From: Agrypnia vestita
Taxonomy: Eukaryota; Arthropoda; Insecta; Trichoptera; Phryganeidae
Length of the DNA stretch: 64,000 nt
Assembly (NCBI GenBank): GCA_016648135.1
Contig: JADDOH010002340.1
Coordinates: 17,031 to 81,030 of the forward strand
Direction: 5' to 3'
The translations under genes and the position numbers were made by a program. The notes below the pieces were generated by a model that was given only the letters and a program-made list of their open reading frames with translations, was not told where the DNA came from and made no database searches. Each line of letters opens with the position of its first letter. Position 1 is the first letter of the stretch. Below are positions 55,608-64,000 of the stretch, in pieces.

Positions 55608-56530
55608 TAAAGATAGCAAACAGACCAGAGGACATCAATGAATCCGGATATTACTTTGGTTGCACCTGAATCGGGGTATCTTGTCTGTGTGCGGCCTTGC
55701 ATCGCATATCGCAGTTATACAACAAAAAATAAAAAAAGGTTGCATTTTGTGTTCCGATAAAAAACTCTAATGGCCGGTGAATTCAAGGCTCAAATCGACG
55801 GAAGTTGATCGAACACTTCCGCTACTCGGACCCCACAATCCTTTCCAATGGCTTCACTTCTTTGTTCCCGCGACACCTCTGTGTTTGTAACATCCTCTGC
55901 AAAATATAGTTTCGGTGATTAATTCTCACACTTCACTACAGTTCCCGCACAATTCTTGGGATCCCGCAGATAGCCGTCTCGTTCTAAACGGTGGGGAATC
56001 ATTCGCTTCCTATCTCTTTCGACATTGCCTACAGCAGCCAGCATCTTCGAGCTCTTCTCTTCTCGCGAGGTTTCCGGAGAATGACCGAGAGTTTATCACC
56101 TGCAGAACGGACACATTTGTGCGTTTCGCTGTTGACGGTATGCGAACCGCGTGTCTTTTCAACACCACACCTCTAGGGCGTCAATCCATCTTATTTTCCT
56201 TGATTTTAAAGTTCACGATTCCACACAATGTTAAAGAAATGTTCGAGTAATTTTCGATGATAATGGTTAAAAATGTTAACTTCGGTGTATTTTCATTTAT
56301 TTTAGTAGGCGGGTACATAAAGACTCGACACAGAAACTCAAAAAAACTACACCTCACATGTCAACCCTACATATTTTGCCAAGGTTTTTGGGTTTCTAGC
56401 ATATAGATCATTGTATTTTGTATTTTGCTCTCTTCTAATACGTATATAATTTAATATTTGTATATTTTTCGGAAGCTTCTCGGGCGAAGTGCGTCACGGA
56501 ACAAACGTTAATGTAATGAGAAACATTTTC
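55608..56530. other. No gene recognised
   Basis: A 111-codon frame (55915-56250, plus) has no recognisable domain and no supportive context. No repeat boundary was recognised. Confidence 0.4.
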
Positions 56531-56536
56531 GGCCCG

Positions 56537-57185
56537 ATTCTGAAAATAACAATGTCTGGATCTTTAAGATCTTTATCCCAACACTTAATAGACGATAATA
56601 ATAATTAAAAATGTCCAGAGCGGATTTTGCTATTCTACGGCTCAAATCTACTGTATTAAAATATGACATAAGAAAGATTGTTTCTTACAAACGTATTAAT
56701 TTCTTCATCCACAGCGTCCAGATGAAATATCATGGCTAAACTTGTCATAACCGTGTTCGGCGATACTGCGTATTCAAATCTTCCCATCCTGACATTTGAC
56801 AGATATGTCTGGATCTTTAAGATCTTTATCCCAACGCTTAATAGACGATAATAAGCTTACGTCGGTGTTTGTTTCTGTAAGTTTCTACATGAGATAGATA
56901 TAGAGGAAGGGAGAAAGATGTAAATTGTTATCTGTCAAATGTCAAGATGGGAATATTTGAATACGCGGTAACGCGGTCAAGTTTAGCCATGATATTTCAT
57001 CTGGACGCTGTAGATGAAGAAATTAATACGTTTGTAAGAAACAATCTTTCTTATATCATCTTTTAATACAGTGTATTTGAGCCGTTGAATTACAAAATCC
57101 GCTCTGGACATTTTTGATTTTTATTATCGTCTATTAAGTGTTGGGATAAAGATCTTAAAGATCCAGACATTGTTATTTTCAGAAT
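56537..57185. mobile_element. Foldback element with roughly 260-bp inverted arms
   Basis: The left arm 56537-56806 and right arm 56929-57185 are near-perfect inverted complements starting ATTCTGAAAATAACAATGTC. The centre is only about 120 bp, and its first part (about 56805-56856) is a third, direct copy of the terminal TGTCTGGATCTTTAAGATCT region through GACGATAATAA. No coding. A foldback or long-TIR MITE is the likely class; no TSD is clear. Confidence 0.88.
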
Positions 57186-57510
57186 ACGGATGTTTATAGG
57201 TTAGCTGGTGGAATAAAATCCAACAGAATGCACACGAGGTAGGGATGTAGGTACATTACACGCGTCCGAGTCATTTAACGCTTTTTATCTGAGAACTCCC
57301 TCGCACATCACGTGCGCATATTTAGTTTATTCTGATTTCATTCATCTAAAACCGTTGACCCGGTTATTTTTTCTTGTCAGGTTGCGTGTGATCGCGAGTC
57401 TCTGTTACGCGAAATGCCGGCGCGGCGCTTGGTCGCGAGATCGCGTGCCGGGGGCGTCCGCGCTGTGCTCGCAATGTCGCGCAAAGTGTCGCTTTGATTT
57501 TAATAAATAA
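57186..57510. other. CG-rich spacer, no gene recognised
   Basis: About 57370-57480 is strongly CG-rich (GCGCGGCGCTTGGTCGCGAG). No motif-bearing frame is present. Confidence 0.4.
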
Positions 57511-57513
57511 AGA

Positions 57514-58282
57514 AAGACCTCGTGGCAAGAAGTTGTTAACTAACATTCGAGTCATTTTGAGATAATTACACATTTGCATTTCGCCTTTGAAAAATCTGTT
57601 TTATTGCTAATTCAAGATTCATTTTTATTGATTTATGTCACTAAAATATCAAAAAAGTATTTACAAAGTAAAAAAAGCGCATTTATGCGCAAAAAATAAA
57701 AATATACTAATTTTCCCTAAAAAAATGTAGTTAACAACCATTTTTTCGCCTCTGGAACTCATTCTTAATAGAATAACACCTTTTTAAAATTGGTAAAACA
57801 CGAACATCAAACAACCCTTAAAATGCTATCCGTTTTTACCATTCATTATCCAAAATTACAAAATACCTGGCATGTTAATTCATAATATAAAACATGGTAT
57901 GTACCATTTAAAATTATTGAATAATAATATATAAGTACATATTATAACAGTCTTCAAATAAAAACAAATATATGACAGTACTGCCAGAGTAAAATTTATA
58001 TTAACCAAAAATATTCCAATCAAATTAAAAGGCATGTTAATTTCGGAATGATGGCATGAACATGTTATTATTGAAGATAACATGTTCTTCCCATTAGTTA
58101 CTGATTTGATTTTTATAAAAAAGTGTAGTTAACGTGTTCATCTCTATGATTTGAACGTGTTCTAATTATTTTAAATTCTGAACTTACTTCTAATGGAAAG
58201 AGCGTACAATATTTAGTTTAGACGGCTTATTAACTCATTTTTGACAAAAATGTTAGTTAACAACTTCTTGCCATGGGGTCTT
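57514..58282. mobile_element. Inverted-repeat element, family D copy 2
   Basis: The ends AAGACCTCGTGGCAAGAAGT and CTTCTTGCCATGGGGTCTT are inverted complements, each continuing with TGTTAACTAACA-type sequence. It corresponds to the element at 39354-40707 in opposite orientation and lacks the nested insertion, providing the empty site at 58161-58183. No protein is encoded and no TSD was found. Confidence 0.82.
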
Positions 58283-58960
58283 CGAATTAGTGCTTGTCTA
58301 CTTATTTCCGTAATGGCGCCGACACGCACTGCCGTTTGCGCTTGAATAGTTTATCAAAGTCAAATCAATCGATTTTTTGCTGTTATTGTAAATTGTCTTA
58401 ATAGTTTGCGACGACAATGCCACTCGGTGGTGACAGATTTTACTGCCCACCGTCGGTGCGTCGAATTTAACTCGGGCGGGGATGTGTGTGCGATGTTGAT
58501 AAGTTAACAGTTTACTAAACTTGGGTGTGCCCGCGTTCCATGGACGGGCAGCGATGGTCAAGATGTGTTGTACGTACGTGCGAATCCTATGCACCGCTTA
58601 AGGAATAAAAGCTCCATTTTACAAGAAATATCCGGTTACAAATGCGTACACTGAAATGTTTTGGACGTGTTACTAGACGCAAATGTGCAATAGAATAGTG
58701 AGACAAAGCCGACTAGATGGGGGACTCTGGTGAAGAGTGCACAATGAACGAGAAGAGAAGACAAAGTTCATAACCTTAATTCTAAAAGCACTAAGTCATC
58801 TGTGAACTTTACAAGAGAAGGAAAAAAACTGGTTAGTTTTAATATTTACTAATGAACCTACGAGCCATTGTACGTGCATTTTGCTGTCTTTTTAGTGTCT
58901 TGACAATTTAAAACAACGTTTTACTGTGTATCATTTAATTTCAATTTGTTACATGACATA
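58283..58960. other. No recognisable feature
   Basis: A 98-codon minus-strand frame (58594-58298) shows no domain. Nothing else supported. Confidence 0.45.
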
Positions 58961-58969
58961 CGTAATATT

Positions 58970-59488
58970 TAGAGATGCAACGAATACTAGTTTCACGAAT
59001 ACGAATATCAAAACCTACTATTCGGCGAATACGTATACGAATAATTCAGCAAGGTGATAAATAGTACATCACTCTTCTTATTTTACTTAGAGATTTAATA
59101 ATTAAAATTTACCACCGGCAAATTTTTGTTCAAAAATCACAACATTTGTAACTTTTCAGGCGTTAGACGATTTCTTTTATCCGTTTGTTTGTATATTCCC
59201 AGCGGTCGAAAATAAATATTACATTTTTCACGCTAACGAGAGGTCATGTTATTAGATTTAATTTGAAATTATTTTATAAGATTTAACACTTCTACACACA
59301 ACGGAAATAAAATGGAACGAACAATATGTATTACATAACAAAAACTACTAATAATCTAGTGCGTAGGTGTGTTCGGAGTTCGGATACATGGTGTACAGCC
59401 AAATCGTAATTTTCGTTGCGTTCAGTTATAAATAGTTTTTAATATTCTGCGAATACGAATATTCGTATTCATATTCGTTGCATCACTA
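58970..59488. mobile_element. hAT-like MITE with perfect 8-bp TSD
   Basis: The ends TAGAGATGCAACGAATAC and ATTCGTTGCATCACTA (complement TAGTGATGCAACGAAT) are a 13/14-type inverted repeat, and GTAATATT flanks both sides exactly (58962-58969 and 59489-59496). Subterminal CGAATACGAATA and TATTCGTATTC words occur at both ends. No transposase. Confidence 0.92.
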
Positions 59489-59496
59489 GTAATATT

Positions 59497-59840
59497 AGAA
59501 CCATAAAAATCTGACGTACTTTTCATAAAACTTTGTTATTTTTCACTTGCTCTCGTTAGATACATATCACGAAGAGTGAGGCGGATGCATTTCGTCGAGC
59601 ACTTCACGAATCGATCATAATTTTGAATTTCACAAAAAAATTAGCTAAGCAAAAAGTGAGGTTTCACTCTTTGTGCCCACAATTGCGAGGTATGCAACTT
59701 ATACATACCATTGTAAACTTCCAGAAACTTTATATGTATATCTGTCTATCCTCTACGTATTGTATGTTCTTGAATATTCATAATATAACTGAGGCATATG
59801 GGAATAAAAACAATTGTTTTTTAAGTTCTCCCTTTTCAAT
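59497..59840. other. No recognisable feature
   Basis: AT-rich spacer with a 74-codon frame lacking motifs. Confidence 0.45.
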
Positions 59841-59845
59841 TTTCT

Positions 59846-59909
59846 GAGACGCGTTTCGCCTTATGAGGGCATTATCAATCATTGGATCATAATGCCCTTA
59901 TAAGGCGAA
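59846..59909 (-). repeat. 21-bp inverted repeat over a hammerhead-like Penelope relic
   Basis: TTCGCCTTATGAGGGCATTA then T (59855-59875) is inverted with one mismatch at 59889-59909. The minus strand from about 59880 reads TTGATAA where CTGATGA is expected, T, GCC..GGC stem II, then GAAAC with a palindromic ACGCGT stem III and a C, and GAGACGCG-type flank. This is a degraded hammerhead of a further PLE family, apparently duplicated head to head as at 33.2-33.4 kb. Confidence 0.5.
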
Positions 59910-61010
59910 ATAATTAAGGATTAATTGTTTTGTACATCGCCTTGTGACAGATAGATCGGTCCTTCGATCCGCATTCTACGAGACCAATAATAACTCAAAT
60001 TTTTAATAAATGTAAAAAGAATATTGATGAAAGATGTTTTTTTTTATTGGAAGCTTCTTAAAATAAAGCAGTATTTAAAATGAAATGGCTCTAGGTATAA
60101 TTATTTCGGTTCCAGAATCATTCGTCGTCCATGTCCTCAATATTTCTTCCCACATGTTATGGTGTGTCGGTACTACTATATTCTGGTAACTATTCTCTAC
60201 CGATAAGTCGACGAAACAGAACAAGAGAAGGTACTTAAAATCCGGTGTGTGTGTGTATTGAAGAAATCACGGCGTTCCGCACAAAATTACGTATATTTTT
60301 TCAGCTCAAATCCGTACCATCAAATCATTATAAATTGCAATCGGAAGATATGGTGTTCCGATTACATAAACATTCAAATACTTTATATTACATTTATTAG
60401 TGGTCGTAGTACTACTACTTCCTATTTCCTTACTTCGTATCCCCCTTCGCGGAAAAGTTTACTACACCTAACAAGAAAAAATATCGCTTTATCAAATTGT
60501 TTGTTTGTGTAGCAGAATAAATAAAGCGGCGTTTTCACGGTGAACCCATCAATTATTTGTTACATCTTGTGTGTCGGTCGGTACGGTGAAAGCAATTATT
60601 ACGTAAAGCGTTATTAATTACACGCTCCCTACCGTTCTGGCGAGCCGTAAATCATATTGTAATGAAATTTTGTTAATTCTGTTCGCCGGCCTCCAGAAAA
60701 GAAATTTGTTTCTGCTTTCTAATGCATATAAATTATTACTATAATTATCCACAAACATTGCGGCTGGCATCTCTTCGTTGTGATCTGAGCACAAACCATC
60801 CACAATGTTTTTGTTATTAAATTTACTTCCGCAATATTTTACAGATCGATTCTTCATTTTACCTACAGAATTTGGATATGATCCAATTTTTAATCCACGA
60901 AATACACCTTCTTCGATTACTGCGGTTAAGAATATATACGTGAATTTTGTTCTAAATCCCCGATTAGCGTGCTCTGTCTAAAGATCAGATCGGCGGATAA
61001 AGAAAACAGC
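59910..61010. other. No recognisable feature
   Basis: AT-rich, short open frames without domains, a small (TG)n run near 60246. Nothing else supported. Confidence 0.5.
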
Positions 61011-61018
61011 GACACAAT

Positions 61019-61579
61019 TAGTGATGGGGCCGCTCTGTACTCACTACTACAATGTAGTACTACACTACATTGAAGTGCACACTTCGCACATTTTGATGTG
61101 TAGTGCACACTACAAACTACAAAAACCAAAGTTATTGAAAGTATAAACTTCAAATAGTACACTTCATTTCAAAGCGAACACTACAAAGTACATACACTTC
61201 AAATTTATCGAAAGTATGAGAAACACATTTTAAATAGTGTATTTTTTACGTGAAATTTTTGGAAAGTTGATGTAGATATATGAAGAAATCTCTGGAATCT
61301 GTAACAACCCCCATGCTTTGAAAAAATTTTTGGACTCATGAAGAAATTTTTGGCTAGTTGATGTAGCTAAACGGAGAAATCTCTGGAAACTGTAACAACC
61401 CCCCCCCCCAAAATTTACTTCAGTATTACTTCATTTCATTACTTCACTTCATTATTATTACAATTACTTCACTTCAAGTAGTTTTTACTACAATTGTAGT
61501 GTACACTTTGTAGTCTTCAAACTGGTGAACGTGTGTGTGTTGTAGTCTTCATTTTGAAATGAAGTTTTTCCCTTCGCTA
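61019..61579. mobile_element. hAT-like MITE family F, copy 2, perfect 8-bp TSD
   Basis: The ends TAGTGATGGG and CCCTTCGCTA are as in copy 1 (48034-48743), with GACACAAT flanking both sides exactly (61011-61018 and 61580-61587). The first roughly 250 bases are nearly identical to copy 1, including ACACTACATTGAAGTGCACA and the GAAATCTCTGGAA block. This copy repeats the GAAATCTCTGGAA / TGTAACAACCCCC block twice and lacks the long ACTTC array. No transposase. Confidence 0.93.
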
Positions 61580-61621
61580 GACACAATGGCTAGGTATTTA
61601 GTGTGTAATAAAAAAGACTTA

Positions 61622-61766
61622 GGCCCGGTTGTTTGAAGTTGGATTAAAGTAAGCGTTAAATTAAAGCATAGATTTTTACGAAAACGGATCGTCTGATTGG
61701 TGGAAAACGTAAAAATCTATGCTTTAAAAGAACGCTTACTTTAATCCAACTTGAAACAACCGGCCC
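61622..61766. mobile_element. PIF/Harbinger-like MITE, TTA TSD
   Basis: Arms of about 59 bases (left GGCCCGGTTGTTTGAAGTTG..., right ending CAACTTGAAACAACCGGCCC) are inverted complements with few mismatches, around a loop of roughly 30 bases. TTA flanks both ends (61619-61621 and 61767-61769), the typical Harbinger target duplication. 145 bp, non-coding, nearly a perfect hairpin. Confidence 0.88.
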
Positions 61767-61769
61767 TTA

Positions 61770-62250
61770 CAGCAGTAAAGGCTAATTAAATCGTGTATCA
61801 CTGGAAACAACTTGTCATTAGTTTACTACCAGAAAAACCTTGCTTAGTCACTTGGCGGAGACAATAAACTCTACACTATTCTGTCTATTTACATTCTTCG
61901 TAGATTTCCTTATTTTTTAAAATTATTTAAGAGAAAACAACAGTAGACTACATAATAATTTGTATATAATAAATTAAAGTAATGTATAACCAGCAAAGTT
62001 CCCTCCGCGTTGGAAAAGAATAATTATAAAAATACCTTTTGCATACGGCACTGAAAATATTATTTGATAAACTATTAATCAAACTTATTTCAACACTACA
62101 AAATGATGGAAAGTAGGAGAGTGAAAGGTGATGAAATTTAGTTAAAATTTACTAAAAAGTATGTATACCTACTCGCACATCTTCATCGATTGTTAAAGCA
62201 TCTAACTAGTTGAAGCTAATTTTATCTGCCCGATCGTGTCAGAACTTCCG
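61770..62250. other. No recognisable feature
   Basis: AT-rich spacer before the Penelope element. Confidence 0.5.
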
Positions 62251-62308
62251 CGGACATATTCTGTGTATAGTTTTCTGGGATATTCTGCCGTGTGTGTGTG
62301 ACCTCTCT

Positions 62309-62352
62309 GGCCAACGTTTCGGATCCCATTGCAGGGTCCATCATCAGGGCTG
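62309..62352 (-). ncRNA. Hammerhead ribozyme motif of the PLE, family A
   Basis: On the minus strand: 5' stem I GCC, CTGATGA (62341-62347), T, stem II GGACCC/GGGATCC with one bulged A and a TGCAAT loop, GAAAC (62316-62320), palindromic ACGT stem III, T at the cleavage position, then GGC closing stem I. Core residues are all present. It sits about 160 bases downstream of the ORF stop, as expected for PLE terminal ribozymes that process the element RNA. Confidence 0.75.
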
Positions 62353-62512
62353 ATGTGATGAGTGAGTGTTGAAGTGTAGGTTAAGTATTACCTTGCAATA
62401 CCGTACCGAAGTCAGGGTGTCTCCAAGTTTGTGTTATATATGTTAAATACTGGATTGCAGTACCGTGTCGAAAGCAAGGTGTGTGTCTTCTTGTAGTGTT
62501 TTTATATATCTA

Positions 62513-64000
62513 CTAACGGATGTCGGACTGTGCGGATCGTCTATTTGATTTATCCTGCAGCGCCGGATACCACGATGTTCTTAACTTAAGACCGTCATCC
62601 CTATTAATGTTTACCGGGTGCTTGTATATTTCGATTGCTTCTTTGACCAGGCGCGTGTGGTGACTTTTGGGCTTTCCTAAGATTTTTGGCTCAAATGAAA
62701 AATGGTGGCCCGTATCTAGAAAGTGCTCAGCCAATGCCGAGTTTTCCGGGTGACCGAGTTTGCATGCTCTTTTATGCTCATCAACCCTCTTTGAAATCGT
62801 GCGTGCTGTTTGTCCCACATACACTTTGTCGCAATTTTGACAAACGAGCCTATAAACACCGTCGGTCTCAAGGGGATCCCGATCCTTCGCTGGTCTTAAG
62901 AGGTCCTTAACCTTGTTGTTTGTGCCGAACACTGTCTTAATATTCTGTTTCTTGAGCGCTTTGGCAATCCTGTCTGTTACATTATGGATATAAGGCAAGA
63001 AAGCAATCCCTTTGATCTCAGCTTCTGTGTTTTTCTCGGAGCTGTTAGATTTGGCTCTTATGATGTGCCGTATCTGCCGTCTTTGGTATCCATTGCTTTC
63101 TAGCGCGTCGCTCAGTGTACGAATCTCCTCCTGCAGATGTTCTTCTTGGCATATTCGTTTAGCTCTCGTAGCTAAGGTATTAATGAGACCTCTCTTCTGC
63201 GCTGGGTGGTGGTGGGAATCTGCATGCAAGTAGCGGTTCGTATGGGTCGGTTTCCTGTAGACCCTGTGCCCGAGACTACCATCTGTGTTCCTTTTCACTT
63301 CTACATCCAGAAATGGTAGTTTATTTTCTTTTTCTATCTCCATGGTGAATTTTAATTTCCTGTGCAGCGTGTTGAGGTGTTCGAGAAAGTCCTGTAATTT
63401 TTCTTTCCCGTGAGGCCAGATTGCAAACACGTCATCAACATACCTCCACCAAACCTTGGGGATCAAAGTTGCTGTGTCAAGAGCCGTTTCTTCGAATTTC
63501 TCCATTACGAAGTTTGCAATTACTGGGGAAAGTGGGTTACCCATTGCTACACCTTCCACTTGTTGGAAAAGTTCACCCTGAAATGAAAAGTATCCACTTG
63601 TTAGGCAGTGTCGAAAAAGTGCGCACATGTCTTCCTCATAGACTTCTTTCAAAAGACTCATAGCATCGTCCACAGGCACATTTGTGAAGAGAGATATAAC
63701 GTCAAAACTGACTAGTATATCATCACTTTCTATCTTCACGTTTTTCAGCATTTTAACAAAATGTGCGGAGTTCTTCACCCACGAAGATGTCTTCCCGGTC
63801 TGCATCTGTAAGAGACTGGCCAAGTGTTGCGACAACTTATATGTCGGCGCTCCTATTGCGCTCACAATCGGTCTTAACGGAACTCCATCCTTGTGAATCT
63901 TAGGCAGTCCGTACATCGCTGGTGTTTTGGACGCTTGCATAAACACTCTGTAGTGTAATTCGACCGGAATGCTCGAGGCTTTAACCAGCTCTCTAGTTTT
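62513..64000 (-). CDS. Penelope-like reverse transcriptase / GIY-YIG endonuclease (partial, 5' end outside window)
   Basis: Open from the window edge to a TAG stop at 62513-62515 with no internal break (about 495 codons). Counting from a GTG at 63946: YGLPKIHKDG near 12, FDVISLFTNVP near 81 (first catalytic Asp of the RT palm), EGVAMGNPLSP near 131, RYVDDVF near 168 (second catalytic motif), a thumb region near 205-270, then the GIY-YIG nuclease GVYRLVCQNCDKVYVGQTAR at 363-382. The nuclease has its CxxC and Arg, a conserved NSALAEHFLDTGHHF block near 402 and EAIEIYKHP near 436. PLE proteins combine exactly these parts: the nuclease nicks target DNA and the RT copies element RNA there. No Met start is needed inside the window because the frame continues upstream. 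The intact frame suggests recent activity or recent insertion. Confidence 0.95.
   Translation of the reverse strand, partial: KTRELVKASSIPVELHYRVFMQASKTPAMYGLPKIHKDGVPLRPIVSAIGAPTYKLSQHLASLLQMQTGKTSSWVKNSAHFVKMLKNVKIESDDILVSFDVISLFTNVPVDDAMSLLKEVYEEDMCALFRHCLTSGYFSFQGELFQQVEGVAMGNPLSPVIANFVMEKFEETALDTATLIPKVWWRYVDDVFAIWPHGKEKLQDFLEHLNTLHRKLKFTMEIEKENKLPFLDVEVKRNTDGSLGHRVYRKPTHTNRYLHADSHHHPAQKRGLINTLATRAKRICQEEHLQEEIRTLSDALESNGYQRRQIRHIIRAKSNSSEKNTEAEIKGIAFLPYIHNVTDRIAKALKKQNIKTVFGTNNKVKDLLRPAKDRDPLETDGVYRLVCQNCDKVYVGQTARTISKRVDEHKRACKLGHPENSALAEHFLDTGHHFSFEPKILGKPKSHHTRLVKEAIEIYKHPVNINRDDGLKLRTSWYPALQDKSNRRSAQSDIR

Larger units (their letters stand above)
62255..64000 (-). mobile_element. Penelope-like retroelement (PLE), family A, runs off the window
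   Basis: A minus-strand element with an intact ORF (62513-64000 and beyond) and a terminal region (62255-62512). The terminal region carries a hammerhead motif and two imperfect tandem copies of a block like CTTGCAATACCGTACCGAAG then TCAGGGTGT (near 62392 and 62452). The same terminal segment is present as an inverted pair at 33157-33450 and as a relic at 13131-13330. The 5' end lies outside the window, so completeness and TSD cannot be judged. Confidence 0.9.

Noticed and set aside
55915..56250. 111-codon frame as a gene
   Set aside because: No domain, no repeat or splice context to support it.

Overview
This window looks like AT-rich, gene-poor animal nuclear DNA, most likely from an insect and probably a lepidopteran. 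That is inferred from the base composition, frequent TAGGTA/GTAGGTA words, and the mix of Penelope-like, Jockey/CR1-like and RTE-like retroelements with many small hAT and PIF/Harbinger-type elements. I found no convincing host protein-coding gene, rRNA or canonical tRNA gene. Every long open frame with recognisable motifs belongs to a transposable element (TE), and nearly all are truncated or broken. The window reads as an intergenic or intronic TE graveyard with several well-preserved nested insertions.

Layout. 1-5.2 kb: a hAT-like non-autonomous element (919-1941, 8-bp target-site duplication, TSD) carrying an RTE-like reverse-transcriptase (RT) tail, then a composite tRNA-like repeat and an unidentified decayed ORF. 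7-10.2 kb: a 957-bp inverted-repeat transposon with a tRNA-derived SINE nested inside it, and two more SINE copies head to head. 11.4-13.3 kb: two LINE tails and a Penelope relic. 15.9-16.2 kb: a solo LTR with TATA box and polyadenylation signal. 20.5-23.1 kb: a Jockey/CR1-type LINE interrupted by a second LINE tail with a perfect 14-bp TSD. 27.3-28.2 kb: a six-unit minisatellite followed by an RTE/Rex3-like tail. 28.6-33.5 kb: Penelope terminal regions with hammerhead ribozymes, plus a hAT element whose empty site survives at 47.46 kb. 33.8-41.6 kb: LINE tails, a repeated insertion family, two PIF/Harbinger-like elements, a hAT-like element and a 1.35-kb inverted-repeat element with a nested insertion. 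45.3-50.2 kb: a Penelope tail, a perfect 23-bp hairpin and several hAT-like elements. 54.4-59.9 kb: another Penelope tail, second copies of earlier elements, a long foldback and a further hAT-like element. 61-64 kb: a second copy of the 48-kb hAT-like element, a small Harbinger-like MITE, and the best-preserved ORF of the window, a Penelope-like RT plus GIY-YIG endonuclease running off the right edge.

The most coherent biological theme is the Penelope-like elements (PLEs). At least four families are represented (ends near 62.3/33.3/13.2 kb; 29.05/31.64 kb; 45.35/54.85 kb; 59.86 kb). Each carries a recognisable or decayed hammerhead-ribozyme core next to its 3' end. In all four, the segment between GAAA and the predicted cleavage site is a self-complementary palindrome (ACGT, ACCGGT, ACATGT, ACGCGT). 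This suggests a tiny stem III that may work only when two copies pair.
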